A DNA stretch of 14,402 nt from Mageeibacillus sp. UBA3708 (GTDB taxonomy: Bacteria > Bacillota > Clostridia > Saccharofermentanales > Saccharofermentanaceae), in the NCBI GenBank assembly GCA_002371375.1, contig DFIB01000183.1:1-14402 (forward strand), read 5' to 3'. Below are positions 1 through 6,309 of the stretch, in pieces (within the stretch, counting starts at the first letter, position 1; each line of letters starts with the position of its first letter). Below the pieces are notes generated by a model. It was not told where the DNA came from. It did no database searches and saw only the letters and a list, made by a program, of their open reading frames with translations. A program made the position numbers and the translations under genes.

Positions 1-114
1 TCTGAATTCTCCGCAGATGAACGCCGGTGGCGTTATAGGAGAGGAGAATTTTGGCAGGATTACGTCCGGATTCTCCGCAAAAGAACGCCAGTGGCGTTAT
101 AGCAGAGGAGAATT
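1..114. repeat. Family A tandem repeat array, left copy (cut by window edge)
   Basis: Two unit starts (GAACGCC at 19 and 83, 64 bp apart) and the tail of an earlier unit at the window edge. Each unit carries AACGCC-(A/G)GT-GGCGTT, a 6-bp stem with a 3-nt loop. This sits inside ATTCTCC...GGAGAAT, so a nested hairpin can form, followed by a conserved ~20-nt linker. The same unit makes up the array at 10640-11135. The last unit breaks off near 114, after GGAGAATT, and runs into a non-repeated tail. No coding function is seen. Confidence 0.85.
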
Positions 115-130
115 CCGGCAGGGTCCGAGG

Positions 131-153
131 CTGCGGATAACAGTCGTATAGGC
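131..153. repeat. Spacer shared by the two A-B composite blocks
   Basis: This 23-nt stretch matches 11140-11162 with a single difference (A versus T at the tenth base). In both places it lies just after the end of the family A array and before the family B hairpin, so the two ends of the window carry the same composite repeat block in the same order and orientation. Confidence 0.7.
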
Positions 154-183
154 AACCAAGGTACTCAAGTCACCACCAGTGAA

Positions 184-307
184 GCCCGCAGCTGCTTGCG
201 AGCGGACTTCCGCAGGTTTTGGCGCCGGGTCGTGCACCTGAAAACCATCACTCAGCAAGACGCGGGCGCCAAAACCGAGGACTAAAGCGAGCAAGTACGC
301 TGCGGGC
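184..307. repeat. Family B long-hairpin element, copy 1
   Basis: The outer arms GCCCGCAGC (184-192) and GCTGCGGGC (299-307) are perfectly complementary. CTTGC (195-199) pairs with GCAAG (291-295). The inner arms GGTTTTGGCGCC (215-226) and GGCGCCAAAACC (265-276) form a perfect 12-bp stem. A conserved block, GCGAGCGGACTTCCGCAG, lies between outer and inner arms as in the other two copies. Unlike copies 2 and 3 it does not abut a recognisable gene end. It is followed at once by an orphan family A hairpin. The small minus-strand reading frame over it is a by-product of the repeat. Confidence 0.8.
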
Positions 308-310
308 GCC

Positions 311-331
311 AGAAAGAACGCCAGTGGCGTT
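311..331. repeat. Orphan family A hairpin
   Basis: AGAAAGAACGCC...GGCGTT matches the start of a family A unit. The stem AACGCC (317-322)/GGCGTT (326-331) is intact. It begins three or four bases after the end of family B copy 1, with the rest of the unit absent, so it is a truncated or recombined unit. Confidence 0.7.
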
Positions 332-383
332 TACATGACTGATCATTGCAGTGGTTGATGGTCCTTCGACCTTCAATTCCTGC

Positions 384-510
384 TTCCGCAAGATCTTGAG
401 ATTTTTCCGAAGAAATTTCGGAAAGATTTCAGATTCCTGCGGAATCCGAAGAATTTAAGATTTCTTCCGAAGATTCTTCGGAAGGAATGACGTTTTTCTT
501 CGGAAACGTT
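384..510 (+). repeat. Family C structured element, copy 1 (RNA candidate)
   Basis: A 127-nt stretch alignable without gaps over most of its length to 688-814. Hairpin I (400-428) is a 13-bp stem including G-T pairs. A small hairpin GATTCC-TGC-GGAATC lies at 432-446. Hairpin II (464-484) is CTTCCGAAG around TTCGGAAG. A terminal hairpin (about 490-509) has loop TTCG closed by C498-G503, the cUUCGg tetraloop when read as RNA of this strand. The G-T pairs and the tetraloop exist only on the plus strand, which is why that strand is given. No promoter or terminator was identified, so transcription is unproven. Confidence 0.5.
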
Positions 511-554
511 ATTGATAGATGTGAGTGAGCATGAGATAACAAGCAGTCCATGCC

Positions 555-600
555 GATCAGGCCACCCAAGTCGTCCAAGCTACCACCTTTGAAGCCCGTT
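555..600. repeat. Degenerate fragment of the family B 5' flank
   Basis: The words GATCAGGCCACCCAAGTC and ACCACCTTTGAAGCCCG resemble the sequence just before and into B copies 1 and 3 (CAAGTCAC, CCACCAGT, AAGCC). The hairpin itself is missing after GCCCG. It is probably a truncated copy; similarity was judged by eye only. Confidence 0.4.
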
Positions 601-687
601 CGTGCTCAAAGAAGTTCCGGGGCAGGGCGTGGAGCTGTCACGGAATGATTCTGTGAATAAAGTAATCTGCAGAACTGAGGATGTTGT

Positions 688-814
688 TTCCGCAAGAATT
701 GAAGATCTTTCCGCGGAAATTGCGGAAAGATCACTGATTATCGCGGAATCCGCAGTAATTGAACTTTTCTTCCGCAGTTTATGCGGAAGGATTGCCGTTT
801 TTCTGCGGAAACGC
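688..814 (+). repeat. Family C structured element, copy 2 (RNA candidate)
   Basis: Diverged copy of 384-510. Hairpin I (704-732) has arms GATCTTTCCGC and GCGGAAAGATC, a perfect 11-bp stem extended by G-T pairs. Hairpin II (769-789) has arms CTTCCGC/GCGGAAG. The terminal hairpin has loop TGCG (804-807) closed by C803-G808, a UNCG-type tetraloop like that of copy 1. Differences from copy 1 in hairpin I all preserve pairing: one A-T to C-G double change plus several G-T/G-C or A-T/G-T changes. Hairpin II shows another A-T to C-G double change. Confidence 0.5.
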
Positions 815-912
815 TGATCTCGCTGTTGCGGTCAGACTGACGCGGCTTCAGTCAGTTCAGTTACCTACAGCTAACATAAATCCTGTTTTTTACCCTGCCG
901 GCGTGGTTCCGG

Positions 913-1030
913 AAACTTCCCCATTCTGCTTAACAAAAGTGTTCGTTTTTATAAAAAATGGGGAATAATAGCTATATTTCCCCATTTCTCTGAAAAATCA
1001 GGCAGGAATTTTGATTTTATGGGGAAGTTT
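913..1030. repeat. 118-bp inverted-repeat element (MITE-like?)
   Basis: AAACTTCCCCAT (913-924) is exactly complementary to ATGGGGAAGTTT (1019-1030), giving 12-bp terminal inverted repeats. Inside lies a second dyad, AAATGGGGAA (956-965)/TTCCCCATTT (978-987). The word TTCCCCAT therefore occurs four times in alternating orientation. I see no clear target-site duplication at the ends, so a mobile origin is only a possibility; a terminator cluster is the alternative. Confidence 0.45.
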
Positions 1031-1097
1031 ATAACTGACCGGTTGATGGCAGTCCCGGGCGACCAATATGACCAAGTTACTCACGTCGCTCTGTGAA

Positions 1098-1220
1098 GCC
1101 TGCAGCTGCTTGCGAGCGGACTTCCGCAGGTATTGGCGCCGGGACGAGCACTTGAAGTAACAACTCAGCAAGACGCGAGCGCCAAAACCGAGGACTGTAG
1201 CGAGCAAGTCAGCTGCGGGC
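1098..1220. repeat. Family B long-hairpin element, copy 2, overlapping a gene end
   Basis: The outer arms GCCTGCAGCTG (1098-1108) and CAGCTGCGGGC (1210-1220) pair fully with one T-G. CTTGC (1109-1113) pairs with GCAAG (1204-1208) across a 1-nt bulge. The inner arms GGTATTGGCGC (1129-1139) and GCGCCAAAACC (1179-1189) pair with one mismatch. The right arm contains the last three sense codons and the TGA of the minus-strand MutS-like gene, so the transcript of that gene would end in this hairpin. It may act as its terminator, although no T-run follows. Confidence 0.8.
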
Positions 1221-2915
1221 TGTCAGCATCTCATACGTCACCCCGTACTTCTCTGCGATGTCGCGGGCGTATGACGACCCTTCCGGGGATGATTCGACGA
1301 CCTTGAAGGAGCGTTTGCCCCCGTCGCTTATCATGACTATTGAGGACACATTCGGTCCAAGCTCGCCGGCATCGGCAGCCAGCTTGTGCATATGCGTGTT
1401 AAATATGGTCCTGACACCCTTGGTACTCAGCGCACGGACGGAATCGACGGCGATGTAGTAGCCTTCTTCAAAGGATGTAGTGGAGAAGCTTTCGTTGAGC
1501 AGGATGAGGCTTGAGGGCGTCGCCTGATCGTAGATGTCCTTGAATCTCACGCACTCCTCGCCGAGTCTGCCGAGGTCCATCGTCTTGTCCTCGTCTGCCG
1601 GGAAATGAGTATAAATCATGTCGGCCGGCTTATAGACGAACGATCTGCACGGGACATGTATGCCGCCCTGTGCCAGTGCGAACAGCTGGCCGGCCGCCTG
1701 TGTTATCGTCGTTTTGCCGCCTCTGTTGGCACCGGTCAGGAGATAGATCGTCCTCTTCCCGTCGAATGTCAGGTCGTTATCCACGATATCTTTGCTGTCG
1801 AGAGTTGACGCCAGCTTGAGGTTGTAGAGCCCTTCCGCCTGCATAATGACACTGCCGTCCTCTGCGATCTCAGGCCTGCAGAAATGCATTCCGCGTTTAG
1901 TTGCAGATTCGATAAACTCCGCAAATCTTATATAGTAGATCAGCTCCGGGATCAGCTTTGATATGGTCACAATGGATATGTCCGAATACCTAGACAGGAC
2001 GGTGCGCAGACGCTTGACAAGGTGGGCGGTCATCTTTGTCGCGACGCCCGACAGATAGAACGTGGAATTGGTCGTTCCGTCGCCTTCCGGAACGCGCGCC
2101 AGCGTTGCTTCCTGACCGAGCATGGGATGCGTGAGCTTGGACATCGTCGTCAGCTGCTTGTCGAGCCTGTCGATCATGCCGTCGGTCTCGGGCGGATCAG
2201 CGGGATCATAGTGCAGGTCCCCGTCCCACGCGGCATCTTTGTTTATCCTGTCTCTTGCCGCCACAGCATCCGCAAAATTGCTGACGATGCCCGACTTCTT
2301 AAAGGGCTTGGCATTGACCGACACAAGTCCCAGGCTCTCCGCCTCGAATTTGGAATTGACGTTGATGCCGATGGTCACGCTCTGAATAGACGAAGCGTCG
2401 GTCTTAAGCTCTTCTATATCCTTCTTCATCGCGGCGAAACACCCGTCTTCATAAAGCTCACCGACATAATCCCTGAGTGTGGTAAGCCCCTCCGCCTTTA
2501 TGCGCGGATCACCGAGGCACTCCGCCAGTGATTCCACCGTCGTAATGTATGACTTGAGTTCCTCCAGCCTGTGGAGCAGATCCCAGAGCCCGGGCTTCTC
2601 ATCGGAATTCTTGCGCCATGATCCGTAGTCCTTCAGGTAGTCGATCTGATTCATCAATTCAAGGAGCTTCTCCCTCACGTCAGGCAGATTCAATATATCT
2701 TCGAAAACATCCCTTCTGTAGACCGCCGTCTCCTCCGAAGGCGTCATGCGGGATAAGATCCTCATGATCATCTGCTGTTCTTTGGGATCGGAAGTGACAG
2801 CCTTTACTATGGCATCAAGACCAATGTCATGGCATGCGGAATCACTCATCGTCTTATAGGTTACTTCGTCGTCTTTTGCAAGAAGACTGACCTGTTTTGA
2901 TCTGTTGACTGTCAT
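1209..2915 (-). CDS. MutS-like ATPase (MutS domain V family, not canonical MutS)
   Basis: 568-residue cytoplasmic ATPase related to the C-terminal ATPase domain of DNA mismatch-repair MutS. Walker A is GANRGGKTT (about residues 395-403), equivalent to GPNMGGKS in MutS. Walker B is LILLNE (about 470-475), then STTSFEEG, matching the MutS GTST.DG segment, and FNTHMHKLA near 511-519. The N-terminal mismatch-recognition domain (FxE motif) and the connector are absent; residues 1-390 are largely helical lever-like sequence. Walker B has Asn where MutS has the Mg-binding Asp, with Glu kept. The ATG at 2915 is chosen because GGAGGGG lies 7-8 nt upstream; an in-frame ATG at 2936 would place that site inside the gene. 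The last codons (GCC CGC AGC TGA) form the arm of repeat B copy 2. It is divergent from the CofE-like gene. Substrate is unknown; a role in DNA repair or recombination is family-based inference only. Confidence 0.85.
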   Translation of the reverse strand: MTVNRSKQVSLLAKDDEVTYKTMSDSACHDIGLDAIVKAVTSDPKEQQMIMRILSRMTPSEETAVYRRDVFEDILNLPDVREKLLELMNQIDYLKDYGSWRKNSDEKPGLWDLLHRLEELKSYITTVESLAECLGDPRIKAEGLTTLRDYVGELYEDGCFAAMKKDIEELKTDASSIQSVTIGINVNSKFEAESLGLVSVNAKPFKKSGIVSNFADAVAARDRINKDAAWDGDLHYDPADPPETDGMIDRLDKQLTTMSKLTHPMLGQEATLARVPEGDGTTNSTFYLSGVATKMTAHLVKRLRTVLSRYSDISIVTISKLIPELIYYIRFAEFIESATKRGMHFCRPEIAEDGSVIMQAEGLYNLKLASTLDSKDIVDNDLTFDGKRTIYLLTGANRGGKTTITQAAGQLFALAQGGIHVPCRSFVYKPADMIYTHFPADEDKTMDLGRLGEECVRFKDIYDQATPSSLILLNESFSTTSFEEGYYIAVDSVRALSTKGVRTIFNTHMHKLAADAGELGPNVSSIVMISDGGKRSFKVVESSPEGSSYARDIAEKYGVTYEMLTARS

Positions 2916-2938
2916 TGTTCTTCCCCTCCGTATCATTT

Positions 2939-2973
2939 ACATTATACACCAAGGGTGTGCTATTATAATGGCG
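2939..2973. promoter_or_regulatory. Divergent promoter pair with central palindrome
   Basis: A minus-strand -10 (TATAAT, read from 2946 to 2941) serves the MutS-like gene. A plus-strand -10 (TATAAT, 2964-2969) with TTATAC (2942-2947) at 16-nt spacing as a weak -35 serves the CofE-like gene. Between them ACACC-AAG-GGTGT (2946-2958) is a perfect inverted repeat placed where one bound protein could affect both promoters. The promoters are assigned by consensus match and position only. Confidence 0.5.
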
Positions 2974-3000
2974 GTAATAAATACGAGGGGGACACTCAAA

Positions 3001-4194
3001 ATGTCAGAACGTAAAGTCGGTACAATATCAAGAGGCATCAGATGCCCGATCATCAGGCAGGGAGACAACCTTGCAGACATCGTCACGAATTCGGTGCTGG
3101 AAGCTGCGGAATCCGAGGGATTCAGTATACGCGACCGCGATGTAATCGCCATCACGGAATCAGTCGTCGCCAGGTCGCAGGGCAACTATTGCACGGTTGA
3201 CGATATAGCAGAAGATGTTAAGGCCAAGACAGGCGGAGATACGGTCGGAGTTATCTTCCCTATCCTCTCACGCAACAGGTTTGCGATCTGCCTGAGGGGT
3301 ATCGCCAAGGGCGTTAAGAAGATCGTTCTCATGCTGTCGTATCCGTCAGACGAAGTCGGCAACTGTCTGGTAAGCCTCGATAAGATAGATGATGCGGGCA
3401 TCAATCCGTACAGCGATGTGCTGTCGCTTGAGAAGTACCGCGAACTGTTCGGAGAGAATAAGCATGAGTTCACCGGAGTTGATTATGTGGCTTATTACGG
3501 CGACCTCATCAAGGCGTGCGGATGTGAAGTGGAGATCGTTTTCGCGAATCAGGCAAAGGCGGTTCTCGATTATGCGAAGGTTGTGATCAACTGCGACATT
3601 CACACAAGAGCAAGGACGAAGAGGATCCTTCTGGCAGCAGGTGCAGAGAAGGTATTGAGCCTCGACGAGATAATGAACGAGCCCGTCAACGGCAGCGGAT
3701 ACAATTCACGCTACGGTCTCCTGGGATCCAACAAGGCCACCGAGGATCAGGTCAAGCTGTTCCCCAACGAGTGCAGGGATCTGGTGCTGGCCATTCAGAA
3801 GAATATCCTCGATAAGACCGGCAAACACGTTGAGGTAATGGTTTACGGCGACGGCGCCTTCAAGGATCCCCAGGGCAAGATATGGGAACTTGCGGATCCG
3901 GTCGTGTCACCTGCATTTACTGACGGGCTGATCGGTACGCCCAACGAGCTCAAGCTCAAGTATCTGGCTGATAATGACTTTGCAGATCTGTCAGGTGAGG
4001 AACTGAAGAAAGCCATCTCAGACAGCATCCGTGCCAAGGATGCGAACCTCGTAGGCAAGATGGCAAGTGAAGGCACGACTCCCAGACAGCTTACAGACCT
4101 TATCGGTTCATTGTGCGACCTGACATCAGGCTCGGGAGATAAGGGAACGCCGGTCGTGCTCGTTCAGGGGTATTTCGACAACTATACGAACTGA
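3001..4194 (+). CDS. CofE-like protein (F420-0:glutamate ligase family)
   Basis: 397-residue soluble protein of the CofE/F420_ligase family (GTP-dependent gamma-glutamyl ligases acting on coenzyme F420-0). The N-terminus resembles CofE: IIRQGDNLADIV, then RDRDVIAITESVVARSQG (CofE: GDVLVV.S..VSKAEG). Further matches are VYGDGAFKDPQGKIWE around 280-295, equivalent to the CofE DTNGR segment, and a C-terminal GTPVVLVQG near the end. It is longer than archaeal CofE (about 250 residues), with an extra central part. The start at 3001 is supported by GAGGGGG at 2985-2991; longer in-frame starts upstream would include the promoter. No other F420 genes (CofC, CofD, FbiC) are in the window, so the true substrate may be something other than F420. 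It is divergent from the MutS-like gene and has its own terminator. Confidence 0.8.
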   Translation: MSERKVGTISRGIRCPIIRQGDNLADIVTNSVLEAAESEGFSIRDRDVIAITESVVARSQGNYCTVDDIAEDVKAKTGGDTVGVIFPILSRNRFAICLRGIAKGVKKIVLMLSYPSDEVGNCLVSLDKIDDAGINPYSDVLSLEKYRELFGENKHEFTGVDYVAYYGDLIKACGCEVEIVFANQAKAVLDYAKVVINCDIHTRARTKRILLAAGAEKVLSLDEIMNEPVNGSGYNSRYGLLGSNKATEDQVKLFPNECRDLVLAIQKNILDKTGKHVEVMVYGDGAFKDPQGKIWELADPVVSPAFTDGLIGTPNELKLKYLADNDFADLSGEELKKAISDSIRAKDANLVGKMASEGTTPRQLTDLIGSLCDLTSGSGDKGTPVVLVQGYFDNYTN

Positions 4195-4217
4195 GTTTGG
4201 TAATATTGTCAGTTTTG

Positions 4218-4251
4218 CACCGTCCGATTTAGCCATTCGGACGGTGTTTTT
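4218..4251 (+). terminator. Rho-independent terminator of the CofE-like gene
   Basis: A 10-bp perfect stem, CACCGTCCGA (4218-4227)/TCGGACGGTG (4237-4246), is followed by five T. It starts 24 nt after the stop codon. Confidence 0.9.
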
Positions 4252-4319
4252 ATAATATCGTTCAGCGCACTTAACTTGATAAAATTAGGGTGCATATCAT
4301 TAGAATGGAGGTTTGGATC

Positions 4320-5219
4320 ATGACAACAATGGCAAAAAGAACAGCTTCGGCGCTGATTACTCTCATCATGCTCATAAGCCTGATCCCTGCGACTGTTTTT
4401 GCTGCAGGCACGAGCGGTTGGCAGAAAGAGAGCGGCACATGGTACTACTACAAAGACGGTAAGAAGGTTAGCGGCTGGGTGAAGGACGGAGGCAAGTGGT
4501 ACTATTGTACTCCTGCAATGGTTGATGTTCCTTCGTATGAGATCGACGGCAAGATATATGTCTTCAATAACGACGGCTCAATGACAACAAAGACCGGATT
4601 GGTAACGATCAAGTATGAAGGATACGGATACAAATTCTATGTTAAGAAGGGTGGGATCGCCACAACAGGCTGGAAGCAGATCAGCGGCAAATGGTATTAT
4701 TTTGAACCCGAAGGGGGATTTGCTATAACATCAGATATGGTTCCTCGAGGTCACGAGATCGGCGGCACAACCTATTACTTCGACAGCAAGGGCGTCTGGA
4801 TAACAAAAGGATGGTACAGTTATAAGGGTGAAGGGGAGAATACAAACTGGCTCTATCTGCAGAAGGGGGTCCCCGTTACAGGCTGGAAACAGATCGACAA
4901 GAAGTGGTATTACTTCGATGATTATGGAACCATGTATGCCGATGATTGGCATGAAGAAGGTGATGGTGACTGGTACTATTTCGACAAAGGCGGAGCTATG
5001 GTCACCAATAAATGGGTAAAAGACATGTCCTCCTCAGGAGAATTAAGAGGCTGGTGCTATCAGGGCAAAGACGGCAAGACTGTCTTTGGCTGGCTCAAGC
5101 TTGGCAAGAACTGGTATTACTTGGATGGTGCATTTGGCTATTGCGTTATGAACACATCTAAAAATATCGAAGGTAAAGTATACAAGTTCGATAAGGACGG
5201 CGTATGCCTGAACCCGTGA
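4320..5219 (+). CDS. Secreted cell-wall-binding repeat protein 1
   Basis: 299 residues. A signal peptide (about residues 1-26: K/R-rich start, hydrophobic ALITLIMLISLIPATVFA, likely cut before AG) is followed entirely by aromatic cell-wall-binding repeats of the choline-binding type: GW.K..GKWYYF, with G-W and W-Y-Y spacing repeated to the C-terminus. Examples are SGWVKDGGKWYY, TGWKQISGKWYYF, TGWKQIDKKWYYF and FGWLKLGKNWYYL. No hydrolase, protease or LPXTG part is present, so it is a binding module without a visible catalytic partner. The ATG at 4320 is chosen for GGAGG at 4307-4311; an earlier in-frame ATG at 4290 lies before that site and would spoil the signal peptide. It is a paralogue of the next gene, with its own terminator between them. 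The ligand (choline, teichoic acid or glycan) cannot be told from sequence. Confidence 0.85.
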   Translation: MTTMAKRTASALITLIMLISLIPATVFAAGTSGWQKESGTWYYYKDGKKVSGWVKDGGKWYYCTPAMVDVPSYEIDGKIYVFNNDGSMTTKTGLVTIKYEGYGYKFYVKKGGIATTGWKQISGKWYYFEPEGGFAITSDMVPRGHEIGGTTYYFDSKGVWITKGWYSYKGEGENTNWLYLQKGVPVTGWKQIDKKWYYFDDYGTMYADDWHEEGDGDWYYFDKGGAMVTNKWVKDMSSSGELRGWCYQGKDGKTVFGWLKLGKNWYYLDGAFGYCVMNTSKNIEGKVYKFDKDGVCLNP

Positions 5220-5246
5220 TGAACTGATCAGATACTAATTTGAATC

Positions 5247-5279
5247 TGCCTCCCGGCTTTACAAACCGGGAGGCATTTT
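5247..5279 (+). terminator. Terminator of cell-wall-binding protein 1
   Basis: TGCCTCCCGG (5247-5256) pairs perfectly with CCGGGAGGCA (5266-5275) and is followed by TTTTA. It begins 28 nt after the stop codon. Confidence 0.9.
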
Positions 5280-5283
5280 ATAT

Positions 5284-5313
5284 TTGCCAGTATCACGGTT
5301 TATATAGTATAGT
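5284..5313 (+). promoter_or_regulatory. Possible promoter of cell-wall-binding protein 2
   Basis: TTGCCA (5284-5289) and TATAGT (5308-5313) are 18 nt apart, about 37 nt before the start codon. Because a terminator precedes it, the downstream gene needs a promoter here. Assigned by consensus only. Confidence 0.4.
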
Positions 5314-5349
5314 CATTGTTATAACGACAGATCATGGAGGGTTACGCTC

Positions 5350-6255
5350 ATGACAAAGAGGATTTCTTCCTTTATTTTGGCACTCATTCTGCTTATAAGC
5401 CTCATTCCCGGGGCAGTCTTTGCGGCATCCGATGACAGGAACGGATGGGTGAAAGAGGCAAACGGCTGGTATTATTACAAGGATGATGAACGCGTTACCG
5501 GCTGGAAGAAGATCGGCGGCAAATGGTACTACATGGACGCCGAGAGCGCGGGACGCATGGTTGATTTCCCGTCATATTACATCGGCGGCAAGATATATGT
5601 GTTCAACCGTGACGGCTCACTCGTCACGAAGAAAGGATGGACCACGATCAGTTTTTACGACCAGTCATTCAAGTTCTATGTTAAGTCTGACGGAACGGCA
5701 TACGCCATCAACAGCTGGAGAAAGATCGGAGGCAAATGGTATTACTTCGCAAACGTGGGTTATATCTTAACCGAGGACTGGGTTCCGAACGGCATCAGGA
5801 TCGAAGGTAAGATGTGCTACTTCAACAACGACGGCTCCTGGAAGTTCAACTGCTGGCATAATTACAAAGATAATTGGTACTATCTTGGCAGCGACGGCCA
5901 GCCTGTCACCGGATGGAAGAAGATCGGCGGCAAGTGGTATTATTTCGACCCGCATGGCAACGTAATGCTGGATGATGCCTGGCTTCAGGATTCTAAAGAC
6001 CCGGCCAAGTGGTACCGTTTAGGCGAGGACGGCGCCATGATAACGAATAAGTGGATACAGAAGATGGACATCTGGTATTACATGACAAGTGACGGTTCGT
6101 GCGCTTTGGGCTGGAAGAAGCTTGGCGGCAAATGGTATTATTTCAGACCCGACGAAGCCGGCATGTGCGTTATAGACGCGAAAGGATTCAATATCGACGG
6201 CAGGAGATACGATTTTGACAGTAACGGAGTCTGCATCACGCCCAAAGGGTACTGA
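5350..6255 (+). CDS. Secreted cell-wall-binding repeat protein 2
   Basis: 301 residues with the same architecture as the preceding gene. A signal peptide (FILALILLISLIPGAVFA, likely cut before AS, about residue 25) precedes choline-binding-type repeats throughout: NGWYYYKDDERVTGWKKIGGKWYYM, INSWRKIGGKWYYF, TGWKKIGGKWYYF and LGWKKLGGKWYYF. The repeats are more regular (KIGGKWYY) than in its paralogue. Both proteins share PSYYIGGKIYVFN/PSYEIDGKIYVFN near residue 75 and end in DFDSNGVC/KFDKDGVC, so they arose by duplication. GGAGG (5336-5340) precedes the ATG by 9 nt. No catalytic domain is seen. It probably sits on the cell surface through its repeats; its role beyond binding is unknown. Confidence 0.85.
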   Translation: MTKRISSFILALILLISLIPGAVFAASDDRNGWVKEANGWYYYKDDERVTGWKKIGGKWYYMDAESAGRMVDFPSYYIGGKIYVFNRDGSLVTKKGWTTISFYDQSFKFYVKSDGTAYAINSWRKIGGKWYYFANVGYILTEDWVPNGIRIEGKMCYFNNDGSWKFNCWHNYKDNWYYLGSDGQPVTGWKKIGGKWYYFDPHGNVMLDDAWLQDSKDPAKWYRLGEDGAMITNKWIQKMDIWYYMTSDGSCALGWKKLGGKWYYFRPDEAGMCVIDAKGFNIDGRRYDFDSNGVCITPKGY

Positions 6256-6280
6256 GGCTGAATGATAACAGTATAAACAC

Positions 6281-6308
6281 GAGGCTGTCCCGCGGAATGG
6301 GCAGCCTC
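6281..6308. terminator. Hairpin between convergent genes
   Basis: GAGGCTG-T-CCC (6281-6291) pairs with GGGCAGCCTC (6299-6308) apart from one bulged T. It lies between the plus-strand repeat protein and the stop of the minus-strand permease, so it can serve both strands. T-runs on either side are poor. Confidence 0.65.
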
Positions 6309-6309
6309 T

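Larger units (their letters stand above)
308..1097. other. Gene-free mosaic between B copies 1 and 2
   Basis: No reading frame here has a ribosome binding site plus a recognisable protein. The stretch holds an orphan A hairpin (311-331), family C copies (384-510 and 688-814), a fragment resembling the 5' flank of family B (about 555-599), a dyad ACTGAC...GTCAGT near 826-846, and the inverted-repeat stretch 913-1030. Segments near 352-370 and 1041-1063 share GGTTGATGG and a following CGACC, which suggests that the area grew by repeated duplication or insertion of related sequence. Confidence 0.65.

Noticed and set aside
97..294. Small minus-strand frames with MLA.VLGFGARVLLS over B copies 1 and 2 (97-294 and 998-1207)
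   Set aside because: The shared peptide comes from the conserved hairpin DNA; the frames diverge outside the hairpin and copy 3 does not keep the peptide. The DNA fold, not the peptide, is conserved.
184..307. Integron attC site, because B hairpins lie at gene 3' ends
   Set aside because: The arms lack the attC core triplet arrangement (GTTRRRY/RYYYAAC), no integrase is present, and the flanking genes are housekeeping-type rather than promoterless cassettes.
2022..2531. A 169-codon frame antisense to the MutS-like gene
   Set aside because: No recognisable motif or ribosome binding site; the sense strand has Walker motifs.
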